From: CAZUDI01 sp964618975
GTDB lineage: Bacteria; Desulfobacterota; Desulfomonilia; UBA1062
DNA length: 64,000 nt
Direction of reading: 5' to 3'
Assembly: GCA_964618975.1 (NCBI GenBank)
Contig: CAZUDI010000009.1
Span: forward strand, 12,313-76,312
Part shown: in pieces, positions 8,581 to 17,692 of the stretch
Numbering within the stretch: the first letter of the stretch is position 1
Layout: every line of letters begins with the position of its first letter
Translations under genes and position numbers: made by a program
Notes under the pieces: model-generated
What the model saw: the letters and a program-made list of their open reading frames with translations, nothing else
Database searches by the model: none
What the model was told of the DNA's origin: nothing

Positions 8581-8642
8581 GTCGCCAGGCGCCCGAGCCT
8601 TCCGCGAGGTGGTCCTGAGGACCTCCCAGAAGCTCCAACCCC

Positions 8643-8851
8643 GTGAGTGGTAAGGACCTGCGGTACTACGTCATCGGCATGCCAGCCAATATCCTCACCA
8701 ATATTGGCACCCTGTCGGCGCATCGCGTGCTCAACCGGGCGGCCGTCTCTTCGTCTGGGACGGCCAGTGTGCCGAGGCCGGCCTCGCCGCGCTGAAGCGC
8801 GACACGCACTGTCCGGTCTGTAGCCGCCTGTTCCCGGAGGACTCCCGGTGA
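8643..8851 (+). pseudogene. C-terminal remnant resembling a ThiF/MoeB-type E1 enzyme, frameshifted
   Basis: One frame reads ANILTNIGTLSAHRVLNR, similar to the helix of E1-like adenylating enzymes that usually reads like IGTLQA. About one base out of phase, another frame continues GRLFVWDGQCAEAGLAA, then HCPVCSRLFPE, matching the family's closing strands and CxxC zinc half-site. The frames meet near 8751, consistent with a one-base loss. Nothing resembling the N-terminal nucleotide-binding half is present. The end overlaps the GTG of the MoaD-like gene as GTGA, the expected arrangement for an E1/sulfur-carrier pair. The identification rests on short similarity. Confidence 0.42.
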
Positions 8852-9146
8852 AGATCACCCTGCACGTCTTTGCCGACAACCGTGATCGCCTGGGGTTCAA
8901 GGAGCTTGAACCCCAGCTCGAGGCGGGTCTCGCCATCCGCGGCCTGCTCGAGCTTCTCGTTATGCGTTCCCCGGTCTTGGGGCGCGCCATATTCGAGCCC
9001 AGCGGGGACCTGAAGGTCCACGTCATCATCCTGGTCAACGGTCGCAACCTCGAATTCCTCGACCGGGGGACACGCGCCTGGAGGCGGGTTATACGGTAGC
9101 GCTCTTTCTCCCCGTGACCGGGGCTGAAGGCCCCCCGTGGCGTTGA
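8848..9146 (+). pseudogene. MoaD/ThiS-like small ubiquitin-fold protein with C-terminal frameshift
   Basis: The open frame of 83 residues starts MKITLHVFADNRDRL and contains HVIILVNGRNLEFLDRGTR, a typical MoaD-like beta-grasp core. It then runs out of frame to a stop at 9097-9099. Removing two bases near 9073-9077, where CGCGCC suggests a GC duplication, restores LEAGYTVALFLPVTG, which is the conserved tail leading to the C-terminal Gly-Gly of sulfur carriers. Even then the last residues read TGAEG rather than ending GG. The gene is therefore broken, or there is a sequencing error. Its partner E1-like gene upstream is also broken, which favours real decay. Confidence 0.6.
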
Positions 9147-9171
9147 CAGACCGGGTGGCAACGCGCATAAT
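9143..9171 (+). promoter_or_regulatory. sigma-70 promoter upstream of the esterase gene
   Basis: TTGACA (9143-9148) and CATAAT (9166-9171) are 17 bases apart. Transcription would begin near 9178 and give a leader of about 150 bases that includes the inverted repeat TCGTGG...CCACGA. Confidence 0.65.
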
Positions 9172-9328
9172 GCATCCGAATGAAGCACGGCTAGCGGCTC
9201 GTGGGAAGCCCTCTGTTGTTCCACGATCCCGCCACCCGACCCGGACGGAGTCTGTGGTGAGCGTGATATTCGAAGAGGCACGGCTTTCAGAACGTCCCCT
9301 GACCGGCGGTATCCTGTAAGGAAAGCGC

Positions 9329-10255
9329 ATGCCGAGTTTACGAAGCCGTCTGCTTGTCTGTCTCATGCGAAGGCAGCATCGTTGGCACGCAAGCCCCCCG
9401 GAAGGGGACCGGGACAGAAACACCCTGGCCTCGATTCTTCGTTTCCGGGATGAATGCGAGCGGGGGTCCCGGCACGGGAGGAAACTCCCCCGGGGGATCA
9501 CCGTCAGGCCCTGCGCCCTCGACGGCCTGAGCGCGGAATGGATTCTCCCTGCCGGTCTCGGGGGAAACGGGGTGATCCTTTACGTGCATGGCGGCGGATA
9601 TGTTTCGGGTTCCTGTTGCGCTTCGCGCCTGCACCTTGCCAGAATCGTCGCAGGCAGCCACACGGGCGCCCTCCAGTTCGAGTATCGTCTGGCCCCCGAG
9701 CACCCCTTTCCGGCAGCCCTCGAAGACACCCTCGCCTCCTACTGCTGGCTCAGGGACCAGGGTACCGCAGCCTCCCGGATTGTCTTTGTTGGAGACTCCG
9801 CGGGCGGGGGGCTGTGTATCGCGGCACTGCTGGCCCTGAGAGACCTCTCCCAGCCGCTGCCGGCCGCGGTTGTGGCGATCTCGCCCTGGACCGACCTTAC
9901 GCTCAGCGGAGCATCCCATCGCATCAATGCGAAGAAAGGCATCCTCCCCCCATGGACCTGGCCCGTCTTCAGCAAATATTACGTGGGCAAGCATGATGCG
10001 GGTTCACCGTGGATATCGCCCCTTAAGGGCGATCTGCACGGTCTTCCTCGCCTGCTGCTCCTTGCCGGAGGCGATGAAGTCCTGCGTGACGACGCGATAC
10101 GCTTTGCCGACAAGGCCCGCGATGCCGGCTCAGAGGTGACCCTGAGGGTGGGGGAGGGCCTGTTCCACTGTTATCCGCTGATGGCCCCCCTCTTCCCGGA
10201 AGCGTCCCGGGCCATGGAGGGGATCTGCACCTTCATCCGGGAGGCCCTGCGATGA
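9329..10255 (+). CDS. alpha/beta hydrolase, hormone-sensitive-lipase family esterase
   Basis: A 308-aa cytoplasmic carboxylesterase. The oxyanion-hole motif HGGG is at residues 87-90, the nucleophile serine 157 lies in GDSAGG, and the acid and histidine fall in GGDEVLRDD and GLFHCYP near the C-terminus. The YRLAPEHPFPAALED block is characteristic of this family. AAGGA precedes the ATG. It is the first gene after a good promoter and is followed at about 100 bases by a flavodoxin-ferredoxin protein. The physiological ester is unknown. Confidence 0.88.
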   Translation: MPSLRSRLLVCLMRRQHRWHASPPEGDRDRNTLASILRFRDECERGSRHGRKLPRGITVRPCALDGLSAEWILPAGLGGNGVILYVHGGGYVSGSCCASRLHLARIVAGSHTGALQFEYRLAPEHPFPAALEDTLASYCWLRDQGTAASRIVFVGDSAGGGLCIAALLALRDLSQPLPAAVVAISPWTDLTLSGASHRINAKKGILPPWTWPVFSKYYVGKHDAGSPWISPLKGDLHGLPRLLLLAGGDEVLRDDAIRFADKARDAGSEVTLRVGEGLFHCYPLMAPLFPEASRAMEGICTFIREALR

Positions 10256-10357
10256 ACGGTGCCCGACATTCAAGACCGCAGACCGACCTGTCTGAGGGAG
10301 CCCCGGCGACGAAAGGCGCTGTCAGACGGCAAATAAAAATCCCGGAGGATTGCTTAA

Positions 10358-11179
10358 ATGAAGATATTGATCCTGTACTTTTCCGCCACGGGAAACACAC
10401 GCACGCTAGCGCAGGTAATCGGGGCCTCTCTCAGGGAACTGGGAGCGGAAGTCGCCTTGTCCGATATCACCCCGCAGGCGGCCCGGCAGGCGAGGATCGA
10501 CCTGGAAGCCTTTGAGGCGGTGGTGTTTGGGGCACCCATCCATTCCTGGCGGGCACCGAGGGTGGTGAGGGATTGGATGGGCAGCCTGGACGGTCATGGG
10601 ATGAAGTGCTCGATGTTCTTCTCCTATGGGGGGTTCGGCGTCCACCCGACACATTATTCCACACGGCAGATCCTTCAGCGCCAGGGCTTCAGCATCGTTT
10701 CGTCTGCGGAGTTCCTGGGCGCCCACACCTTCAATCTCGGCGGCTGGAAGGCGATGGAGGGGCGGCCGGATGAAACCGATTTCGAGGTGGCAAGGGAATA
10801 CGCCAGGGTCACCTACAGGCGCTTCACGGGTGAGGACAGGGGCGTGCTGGGAAAGCTGGAAAAGACGCACTATAGCGATCGAGAGCTCGATTCCATCGAA
10901 TCCTTCCGTTTCAATGTGCTCACGCAGCTTCCCACCAGGGGTGCGCAGTCCTGCAGCATGTGCCTGGTCTGCGAGGAGGTCTGCCCCACAGGGGCGCTGA
11001 AGGCCGAGGCAGGGACTGCGGATGGGGACCGTTGCATCGCCTGCCTGGCATGCGTGGCCCACTGCCCGGACAAGGCCCTGAAGATCAACGATATGTCGAA
11101 CAGCTGGTCGTTCAAGCTGGAAATGGAAAAAACCTCCCCCGAGGAGCTGAGGCGACAGCGAAGCCGTCTGTACCTGTAA
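10358..11179 (+). CDS. EFR1-type flavodoxin plus 2[4Fe-4S] ferredoxin fusion
   Basis: A 273-aa electron carrier. Residues 1-150 form a flavodoxin domain with the FMN phosphate loop YFSATGNTRTLA. Near residues 197-245 are two complete cubane sites, CSMCLVCEEVCP and CIACLACVAHCP. This order is that of the EFR1 family seen in anaerobes. GGAGG lies ahead of the ATG. It would accept or donate low-potential electrons in the cytoplasm. No partner oxidoreductase is adjacent; the closest genes are the esterase and a methyltransferase. Confidence 0.9.
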   Translation: MKILILYFSATGNTRTLAQVIGASLRELGAEVALSDITPQAARQARIDLEAFEAVVFGAPIHSWRAPRVVRDWMGSLDGHGMKCSMFFSYGGFGVHPTHYSTRQILQRQGFSIVSSAEFLGAHTFNLGGWKAMEGRPDETDFEVAREYARVTYRRFTGEDRGVLGKLEKTHYSDRELDSIESFRFNVLTQLPTRGAQSCSMCLVCEEVCPTGALKAEAGTADGDRCIACLACVAHCPDKALKINDMSNSWSFKLEMEKTSPEELRRQRSRLYL

Positions 11180-11400
11180 ACACCCGGGACGCAGGGTTCG
11201 TCCGGGAATGGCAGCCGCAGAATACCCTCCCGGACCGGGAGATCGGCCAGGGATATGTGGCGGACGCAGACGGGAATATCGACCCCGATCTGTCGACGCT
11301 CACCATCGCCCCGGGGCGATCGAAAGGGCCGCGGTCGTCTGTCGCCCTTAAACGGCCGGCACAGGGACGGGAGATCACGGCCCCCTGAGAGGATCACGGT

Positions 11401-11985
11401 ATGTGGAGACCACTGTTTCTGAAAATGCTGAACCGGGAGGCGGCCTCGCCCAGGAGCCGGCCCACAGCGATCCTCGAGCGACTCCCGATCCGGGAAGGGT
11501 CGGTCATTGCGGACATAGGTTCCGGAGGCGGGTTCTTCACCCTCGCCTTCGCCCGCCAGGCAGGACCATCGGGCAGGGTCTATGCCGTCGACAATCAGCC
11601 CGGGAATCTGGCCTTCATAAGAGGCCTTTCTCAGCGGGAAGGTCTCGACTCCATTGTCTGCGTCCCGGCATCGCAGACCGCCCAATACCTGCCTCAGGAG
11701 GGAGTGGACCTCGTCTTCGTCAGGAACGTCTTCCACCATCTCACAGAGCCGGAGGCCTCCTTCCGCGATTTCCGGCAATTCCTGAAGCCGGGCGGAAAGG
11801 TGGCCCTCATCGAGCATAGGCCCACAGGGGGCTTGAGTTTCGTTGCAATGTTCAAGCACGCCACCTCTCAGGAGGTCATCCTGCAGACGATGAACGGGGC
11901 CGGTTACCGCCTGAGGCAGTCATTCACCTGCCTGCCACATCAGACCTTCGATCTTTTCGAGAAGCCTGAGACGCAAAGCCCCTGA
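11401..11985 (+). CDS. class I SAM-dependent methyltransferase
   Basis: A 194-aa methyltransferase with motif I as DIGSGGGFFTLAFA, an acidic ribose contact in VYAVDNQP, and motif IV/post-motif LVFVRNVFHHLTEPEA, followed by LKPGGKVALIEHRP. The fold is of the UbiE/methyltransferase-11 type acting on small molecules. GAGAGG lies upstream. The substrate is unknown. The 220-bp gap before it has no recognisable gene. Confidence 0.85.
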   Translation: MWRPLFLKMLNREAASPRSRPTAILERLPIREGSVIADIGSGGGFFTLAFARQAGPSGRVYAVDNQPGNLAFIRGLSQREGLDSIVCVPASQTAQYLPQEGVDLVFVRNVFHHLTEPEASFRDFRQFLKPGGKVALIEHRPTGGLSFVAMFKHATSQEVILQTMNGAGYRLRQSFTCLPHQTFDLFEKPETQSP

Positions 11986-12222
11986 AGGCGGCGTGGGAGA
12001 AAATTCCAGGAGAACGGCTTATTACGAGAAATCCCCCCACTCTCATGGTGGACGGCTTCCTTTTCCATCTTGATCTGTTTCCCCTTATGCCCTTATGAAT
12101 AAAACGATACCTGGATCGGCGATCACGCAAGCCTGGTCAGCGCCGGTCTGGTGGCTGCCAAACGCCGTTTTGAGACCGATGCCCCCATATCGGGTCCAAA
12201 CGGAAGGCTCAGGAGGCGCTGC

Positions 12223-12864
12223 ATGCGAAGGAGAATGTCTTTTCTGATGCTTTTGTGTCTGTCCCTCATTGTCTCCCCCGCAGGCATCGCCGCCGCTGAA
12301 GAGATCGAAGATCTCATCGACATCTTCGAATCCGGCAGCAGGGTCCTGGCCGTCATCGAGGGGGAAAAGACCATCTCCACGGAGCTCAGGCCCCGGGAAG
12401 AGGTGCACTGGCGCGGCGCGGAGGGCAGGGTAGGCGCCGTGCTCACCAATACCCACCTTTTCGTCATCTCGTCTTCATCGCAGTCCTGGCTGGCCCTGCC
12501 CCTGCGTCCCGATGAGGCCGCAAAGGCGGCCGTGTCCCTGTCACCCTGCCTGGCCCTGCTGGTGAGCGGATACCGCGCCGTCGGGTTCGATGCCGCGAGC
12601 GGGCAGCTGATCGAGACGCCCCTCCCCTTACGCGACAGGCTCCTGGCGGCCGAAACGGCGGAGCAGGTCGCCGTGGTGATAACCTCCAGCCGGGCCTTCG
12701 GCCTGGCGGTCGGAACCACGGCCTTTTGCGAGGTGCCCCTCGGCGTGCGGGAAACCTTGGAGGAGCTCCGGGTCACTTCCCGCAAGGCCACTCTGCGCAC
12801 CTCGGAGCGCCTGCTGACCTTCGACGCCGAAGGTTGCGCCTGGAGGGAGCATCGCCTGGACTGA
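12223..12864 (+). CDS. secreted or periplasmic protein of unknown function
   Basis: A 213-aa protein with a clear signal peptide (MRRRMSFLMLLCLSLIVSP, then an AxA-like cleavage region GIAAAEE). The mature part is made of repeated short hydrophobic strands such as GAVLTNTHLFVISS, ALLVSGYRAVGFD and VAVVITSSRAFGLAVG, suggesting a beta-rich or propeller-like repeat of about 45 residues. AGGAGG six bases ahead decides the start at 12223; a longer frame from 12151 lacks one. I do not recognise a family. Confidence 0.7.
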   Translation: MRRRMSFLMLLCLSLIVSPAGIAAAEEIEDLIDIFESGSRVLAVIEGEKTISTELRPREEVHWRGAEGRVGAVLTNTHLFVISSSSQSWLALPLRPDEAAKAAVSLSPCLALLVSGYRAVGFDAASGQLIETPLPLRDRLLAAETAEQVAVVITSSRAFGLAVGTTAFCEVPLGVRETLEELRVTSRKATLRTSERLLTFDAEGCAWREHRLD

Positions 12865-12960
12865 CCAGGGCGCGGTCAAAACCGGCGGCCGGCAGCCCTC
12901 ACGGACCCCGGAGGCCGGCCGCAGGAAACGCTGGAATCACCTGCAGCCAAAATCGCCCGC

Positions 12961-13585
12961 GTGACGAAGGAGGAAGCGGAGCTCGTGCCCTACGACCCGC
13001 TCTGGCCAGAGGTTTTTGAGCGCGAACGGCGGCATCGCCTGTCCGGTCTGAACGCCTATCTGGTCAGGAAAATCGAACACTTCGGGAGCACAGCCATCCC
13101 CGGAATGCTGTCCAAACCCATTGTGGACACCCTGGTGGAGGTTGCGAGCCTGGACAAGACCCGGCGCAGTAGAGCACCGGTCCTCGAGGCGCAGGGGTAC
13201 GACTATTTCTGGCACCCCTCGGGGGGCGACAACACGCCGCCCTTCTATGCCTGGTTCATCAAGCGGGACCCTTCCGTCAGACGCACCCGCCACCTCCATA
13301 TGGTCGAGGCGCATTTCGAGCATTTTAATGGCCTGAAGGTCACATTCCCCGCTGCTTGCAGCGCAAAGCAGGGTCCTTAGGCTTGGCCTGGGGTTCATAC
13401 CCATGATTGGGCTCCTGTTCCGGGACTACCTCATCGAGCACCCGGACGTCGCCCGATGCTACGGCGAGCTCAAGCTCAGGCTCTCCCGAACCTATCGCCA
13501 CGACCGCGTCGCCTATACCCGGGCCAAGATGGGTTTCATCCACGCGATAACCTCACGCGCCGTCCAGCCCTCCGTCAAGGTCTGA
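12961..13585 (+). pseudogene. GrpB/UPF0157-family gene split by an R78 repeat
   Basis: The first part (GTG at 12961) reads ELVPYDPLWPEVFE, then HFGSTAIPGMLSKPIVD, the signature of the GrpB family (nucleotidyltransferase-like fold), and proceeds to RHLHMVEAHFEH. R78 sequence then intervenes, bringing a stop at 13378-13380. The family's C-terminal block resumes in another frame as GLLFRDYLIEHPDVA and AYTRAKMGFIHAI to a stop at 13583-13585. Excising about 80 bases restores the expected continuous family sequence. The function of GrpB proteins is not well established. Confidence 0.85.
13327..13409 (-). repeat. R78 dispersed repeat inserted in the GrpB gene, copy 2
   Basis: In minus orientation the plus strand shows ATTCCCCGCTGCTTGCAGCG, then GGTTCATACCCATGATT, the reverse complement of the family. 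Its left end is somewhat decayed (GGCCTGAAGGTCAC in place of TATGGGTCGA). It interrupts coding sequence, which marks R78 as an inserting element. Confidence 0.85.
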
Positions 13586-13618
13586 GAGGGCTGCGGGCCG
13601 TTCAAGGGGGGAAAAGGC

Positions 13619-14221
13619 ATGCACATGACTGACCGGCTGGAGCTGATCATCGCCGCGGACGTCTTCGGGAGAACCCCCGAACTGGAGGCGCTGGCAAAGA
13701 CCTTGGCTCCGTATTCTTCGAGGGCCACCCTTGTCGATCCCTACAATGGCGCCTGTCTGGAATTCGCACATGAGCGTGAGGCATACACCTACTTCCATCA
13801 AAATGTGGGCCTGAAACGCTACCGGGAGACGCTGCGAGCGGTGCTGGCCGGCAGCGTCTCCCCGCTGTTGCTGGTGGGCTTCAGTGTGGGGGCCTCGGCC
13901 ATCTGGTCAATCTCCGATGCAATCCTTAGGCCTCACGTAACCGCGGCTGTCGGTTTTTATGGTTCCCAGATCAGACATTATACAAACGTGAAGCCCCGGA
14001 TCAGGATGGAGCTGCTGTTTCCCTATCATGAACCCCACTTCGATGTCGGACACTTAATTTCTCAGCTTTCACCCAGAGAAAATGTTGTGTGTTACTGCGT
14101 CCCCTATCTCCATGGCTTTATGAACAGGAAATCCGATAAGTTTGATGCAAGCGCTTATCATAACCACCTCCTTTTACTGAAGGAAAGACTCGCGCGGCCA
14201 GGGCGTCCGGGAGCCGCGTGA
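13619..14221 (+). CDS. dienelactone-hydrolase-like alpha/beta hydrolase
   Basis: A 200-aa protein with a short alpha/beta-hydrolase core. The nucleophile elbow is GFSVGASA, followed by the strand AAVGFYGSQIRHY and a terminal histidine in VPYLHGFMN. These match dienelactone-hydrolase relatives, although the nucleophile is Ser rather than Cys. GGGGG precedes the ATG pair at 13619/13625. It ends 14 bases before a DNA-glycosylase-like gene and is probably cotranscribed with it. The substrate is unknown. Confidence 0.75.
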   Translation: MHMTDRLELIIAADVFGRTPELEALAKTLAPYSSRATLVDPYNGACLEFAHEREAYTYFHQNVGLKRYRETLRAVLAGSVSPLLLVGFSVGASAIWSISDAILRPHVTAAVGFYGSQIRHYTNVKPRIRMELLFPYHEPHFDVGHLISQLSPRENVVCYCVPYLHGFMNRKSDKFDASAYHNHLLLLKERLARPGRPGAA

Positions 14222-14234
14222 TCGAGGCAAGCGC

Positions 14235-14939
14235 ATGCGCATATGGGACATCCATCCGGGATACCTGAACCGGCAGAGTCTGCTGGGAGAGCATCGCGAG
14301 CTCCATGGAATCGCATCCATCATCGTGAAGGGCAAGACGGGCTATTCCCGCCACCCCGAAACAGTGCGCTGGAAAGGTTTTGGCTGGGCGATCAGGCAGC
14401 GTCACCGGCTGCTGGCTTCCGAGATGACGCTGCGGGGCTTCACCGACAGATCCCCTGTTTCCACCCGCACCAGAAAGGGTGCCTGGCCGGGAACATACAT
14501 TGACGAGCCCTTCGGGCAGTTCCTGATCCTCGCGGCCAAATACCGTGACAAGGCGCCGGGCCGCATCCCTCTTCCGAAAAACGCCCAGCAGTTATGGAGC
14601 CACCATAAATATTCCGTGCTGGCACGCGACGTGAGACTCTACCGGGAACTGGGCCGGGAGGTTGCCGGGATGAGGCCCCATGACGACTTTTCCGACCTGG
14701 CCAGGCTGCTCACGGAGGTCTTGCGCACGCCGCCCTCCACTGGCGGGCTGAGGAATGCCCTGCAGCATATGTGGGGCTACATCGCGGTCTGCCCTCCATT
14801 CCCCCCAGGGAACCTCGCCTCGTGGTCGCCAGGCCGGTTGCTCAAAGAGATCCAGCGGCGTGCCCTGGCATGCCAGACACCCTACCTGATGTCGTCAACC
14901 GCGCTGAGCGAACTGCAGGCATGGATACCGAAGGCCTGA
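14235..14939 (+). CDS. pyrimidine-dimer DNA glycosylase-like protein with DUF1722-type C-terminus
   Basis: A 234-aa protein in two parts. The N-terminus MRIWDIHPGYLNRQSLLGEH and its continuation RELHGI match the Pyr_excise family related to T4 endonuclease V, which cuts at UV-induced cyclobutane dimers. Residues from about 116 (LWSHHKYSVLARD, YRELGREVA) match the DUF1722 family, which is often joined to photolyase-type proteins. The pairing supports a DNA repair role. It follows the dienelactone-hydrolase-like gene by 14 bases and is followed by a hairpin terminator. Confidence 0.72.
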   Translation: MRIWDIHPGYLNRQSLLGEHRELHGIASIIVKGKTGYSRHPETVRWKGFGWAIRQRHRLLASEMTLRGFTDRSPVSTRTRKGAWPGTYIDEPFGQFLILAAKYRDKAPGRIPLPKNAQQLWSHHKYSVLARDVRLYRELGREVAGMRPHDDFSDLARLLTEVLRTPPSTGGLRNALQHMWGYIAVCPPFPPGNLASWSPGRLLKEIQRRALACQTPYLMSSTALSELQAWIPKA

Positions 14940-14973
14940 GCAGACCCCGCACCCGAACGCCAAACAGAGCAAA

Positions 14974-15013
14974 GGCCCCTTTTCCAAAGGGCGAAAGGGG
15001 AGGGTCTCTTTTT
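14974..15013 (+). terminator. rho-independent terminator after the glycosylase-like gene
   Basis: CCCCTTT (14976-14982) pairs with AAAGGGG (14994-15000), and a short AGGGTCTC spacer leads into TTTTT. Placed 35 bases after the stop codon. Confidence 0.6.
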
Positions 15014-15182
15014 CATGAACTAGTGCCCCCCCGACCGGCCTTATAGCAGGCGGCTTCTTTGTGCTGGCATTTTCTGTCAGATGCGGTATATAGCCGGGGC
15101 GGAGACTCACGGCGCCGGACATTCCTGAAGATTTCCTTTCGTGCCAGCGAGACACCCATCTCCGGCATGAAAAGGACGCATC

Positions 15183-16766
15183 ATGGAACGATTCAGAATT
15201 CTGGGCCTCTCGGAGACCATGCTCGACGCGCTGCAACACAAGGGTTTCAGTGAACCCTCCCCCATTCAGCAGGCGGTCATCCCCTTCCTGTTGCGGGAAG
15301 ACCGCGACGTGGTGGCCCGGGCCCAAACCGGCACCGGCAAGACCGCGGCCTTCGGCATCCCCCTCATCGAGCGCATCCAGCCCTCCCGGCAGGTCCAGGC
15401 CTTGGTGCTCGTGCCCACCCGGGAACTGGCCTTGCAGGTAAGCAACGAACTGGCCTCCCTCACCGGACGGCAGCGCCTGCAGATCGCGGCGGTCTACGGA
15501 GGCCAGGCCTACGGGCCGCAACTGGCCGCCCTGGGCCGCGGTGCCGACATGGTGGTGGGCACCCCGGGCCGACTCAACGACCTGCTGAACCGCGGCAGCC
15601 TGGATCTGTCCGGCCTTGTCTACCTGGTGCTGGACGAGGCTGACGAGATGCTCAACATGGGTTTTGTGGAGGAGATCGAGTCCATCCTCAAGCATGTGCC
15701 CGCCTCCCGTCGGACCCTGCTGTTTTCGGCCACCATGCCTCAGGCCGTGCGCACCATCGCCCGGCGTTACCTGGGGGATTACGAGACCATCGAGACCGGC
15801 GGCAGGAGACACACCACGGGGCTCACGGCGCAGTGTTACTGCGAGGTCTGTGAAGAGGACAAATTCGAGGTCCTGTGCCGCATCCTGGATATGGAGCCCG
15901 CATTTTACGGCCTGGTCTTCTGCCGTACGCGGGTCGACACGGCCGAGCTGGGCAGCCGCCTGAATGAAAGAGGCTATGCCGCTGACGCCATGCACGGCGA
16001 CATGACCCAACCGGAACGCGAGCGCATCATGCGCCGCTTCCGGGAACGCCAGATCACCGTGCTCACGGCCACCGATGTGGCCGCCCGGGGCATCGACGTG
16101 CAGGAGCTCACCCACGTCATCAACTTTTCCCTGCCGTTTGACGCCGAGGCCTACGTGCACCGCATCGGCCGCACGGGGCGCGCCGGCCGGGAGGGCACGG
16201 CCATCAGCCTCGTCTCGCCCCAAGAGCAGGTCCTGCTGCAGCGGGTGCGCCATATGGCAGGGGACAGCCTGCAGCGCATCGACGTGCCTCGGGTGGACGA
16301 GATCATGGAGACGCGGCGCTCGCGCATCCGCGATGAGATCGCGGAGCAGCTCGCCGCCCCCGACCTGGAACGGTTCAGCGTCCTGGCCGACGAGTTACTG
16401 GAGACTGCCGACGCCCGCAGCGTGCTGGCCGCCTGCCTGCGTCAGGGCTATGCCGGCGAGCTGGACGAGAGCCGCTACCGCGAGCTACGCCCGGCGCGAA
16501 AACGGCCGTCGAAGCCCATCGGCGTGCAGCTGTATGTGGCCCGCGGCCGCCGGCAGGGTCTCACCCCCCGGGAGCTCAACACCTTCCTCTACAAAAAAAC
16601 CGGCATCCGAGACCGCAAGGTACAGAATATCTGCATCTTTGATCAGCACACCCTGATCACGGTGCCCGCCCCCGAGGCGGATATCATCCTCAAACGCTTC
16701 CAGACCAAAAACGGCCGGCCCCTCATCACCCGCGCCCGCCCGCAGAGGAAGAAAGACCATCCCTAG
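15183..16766 (+). CDS. DEAD-box ATP-dependent RNA helicase with DbpA-type RNA-binding domain
   Basis: A 527-aa helicase unwinding structured RNA. All core motifs are present in order: Q motif FSEPSPIQQAVIPFLL, Walker A ARAQTGTGKTAAF, PTRELALQV, GTPGRL, DEAD, SAT, and HRIGRTGRAGR. After a linker, the C-terminal 80 residues (VQLYVARGRRQGLTPRELN onward) form the DbpA RNA-binding fold, followed by a basic tail. This arrangement is that of DeaD/CsdA cold-shock helicases. It stands alone between a terminator and a methyltransferase; the roughly 165-base leader could carry cold-shock control, but no CspA-type box is evident. Confidence 0.93.
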   Translation: MERFRILGLSETMLDALQHKGFSEPSPIQQAVIPFLLREDRDVVARAQTGTGKTAAFGIPLIERIQPSRQVQALVLVPTRELALQVSNELASLTGRQRLQIAAVYGGQAYGPQLAALGRGADMVVGTPGRLNDLLNRGSLDLSGLVYLVLDEADEMLNMGFVEEIESILKHVPASRRTLLFSATMPQAVRTIARRYLGDYETIETGGRRHTTGLTAQCYCEVCEEDKFEVLCRILDMEPAFYGLVFCRTRVDTAELGSRLNERGYAADAMHGDMTQPERERIMRRFRERQITVLTATDVAARGIDVQELTHVINFSLPFDAEAYVHRIGRTGRAGREGTAISLVSPQEQVLLQRVRHMAGDSLQRIDVPRVDEIMETRRSRIRDEIAEQLAAPDLERFSVLADELLETADARSVLAACLRQGYAGELDESRYRELRPARKRPSKPIGVQLYVARGRRQGLTPRELNTFLYKKTGIRDRKVQNICIFDQHTLITVPAPEADIILKRFQTKNGRPLITRARPQRKKDHP

Positions 16767-16993
16767 GGCCGTCACACAATCGAAACACCGCTCCCGAAGC
16801 GGAATCCCTTTGCCGAGGAGGGGGGGACGCACGCGGAGCGGCAGGGGTCTCGCATGGGCCGGGACAAGCAGGCTGAAGGCAGGGCCACTTTCACCGGCAC
16901 AAGCAGGTCTACAAGGCCTGCAGATCAAAGACCGGCCATGGGGGAACCGGGGCCAACCGGGCTCGGTGCCCTTGATGCGGGGCACGTGACGCG

Positions 16994-17692
16994 ATGAGCG
17001 CCCGATGGCGGCAACTCATGCAAAAATTCCATCCCGAAGGGATTCCCTGGCCGGGAAGTGCTCTCTACGGCGCCCTGAGTAAAATCGCAATCTTTCAGAG
17101 GCACTACGAGCTGGTGGCCCGTGACATCGCCCGTTACGGTCCACTGCGGTGTCTGCTGGGCATCGGCACCGGTCCCGGACACCTTCTGTTGGCCCTGCGC
17201 AGGACCTTTCCGGACGCCTGTCTGGTCGGGGTTGACATCTCTCCCGCCATGGTTGTACAGGCCCGGCAAAACCTCGAGGCCCAGGGGCCGGACCCCCGCA
17301 TCTTAGTGCATATCGCCGGCGCGAAGGCCCTGCCGTTTCCCGAAGGGTCTTTCGATCGCGTGGTCTCGACAGGTTCTCTGCATCACTGGAAGGACCCTCT
17401 TGAGGCCCTATCCGAGATCCATCGGGTTCTCAGGGTGGATGGTTACGCACTGCTGTACGACCTGGTACGGAACCTGCCGCAGACGGTCCGCGAGGAGGTC
17501 CGCGCCCAGTTCGGGGGCCTGCGCCTGGCGCTTTTATGGCTGCATTCTTTCGAGGAGCCTTTTCTTGACGTGGAGGAAATGGTCGCCTGGGGAAGGGAGA
17601 CGGACTTCAGAATCGAAGGGACGCACTTTGCGGGGGCGCTCGGCTGTCTTGTCCTGCGCAAAGGCGCGCAGGACACCGCACCAGGTGCCTAG
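16994..17692 (+). CDS. class I SAM-dependent methyltransferase
   Basis: A 232-aa methyltransferase-11 type protein. Motif I is GIGTGPGHLLLAL, the acidic strand end is VGVDISPAM, and DRVVSTGSLHHWKDP with EIHRVLRVDGYALLYD give motifs IV-VI. The substrate is not readable. The 227-bp gap before it shows nothing recognisable. The ATG at 16994 has no strong ribosome site. Confidence 0.83.
   Translation: MSARWRQLMQKFHPEGIPWPGSALYGALSKIAIFQRHYELVARDIARYGPLRCLLGIGTGPGHLLLALRRTFPDACLVGVDISPAMVVQARQNLEAQGPDPRILVHIAGAKALPFPEGSFDRVVSTGSLHHWKDPLEALSEIHRVLRVDGYALLYDLVRNLPQTVREEVRAQFGGLRLALLWLHSFEEPFLDVEEMVAWGRETDFRIEGTHFAGALGCLVLRKGAQDTAPGA

Noticed and set aside
8611..8623. GGTCCTGAGGACC palindrome after plsC
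   Set aside because: Short, without a T-run, and not near a promoter; no function can be assigned.
10252..10515. 87-aa frame starting in an ATGA overlap with the esterase gene
   Set aside because: It overlaps the start of the flavodoxin-ferredoxin gene for most of its length and has no ribosome site or similarity.
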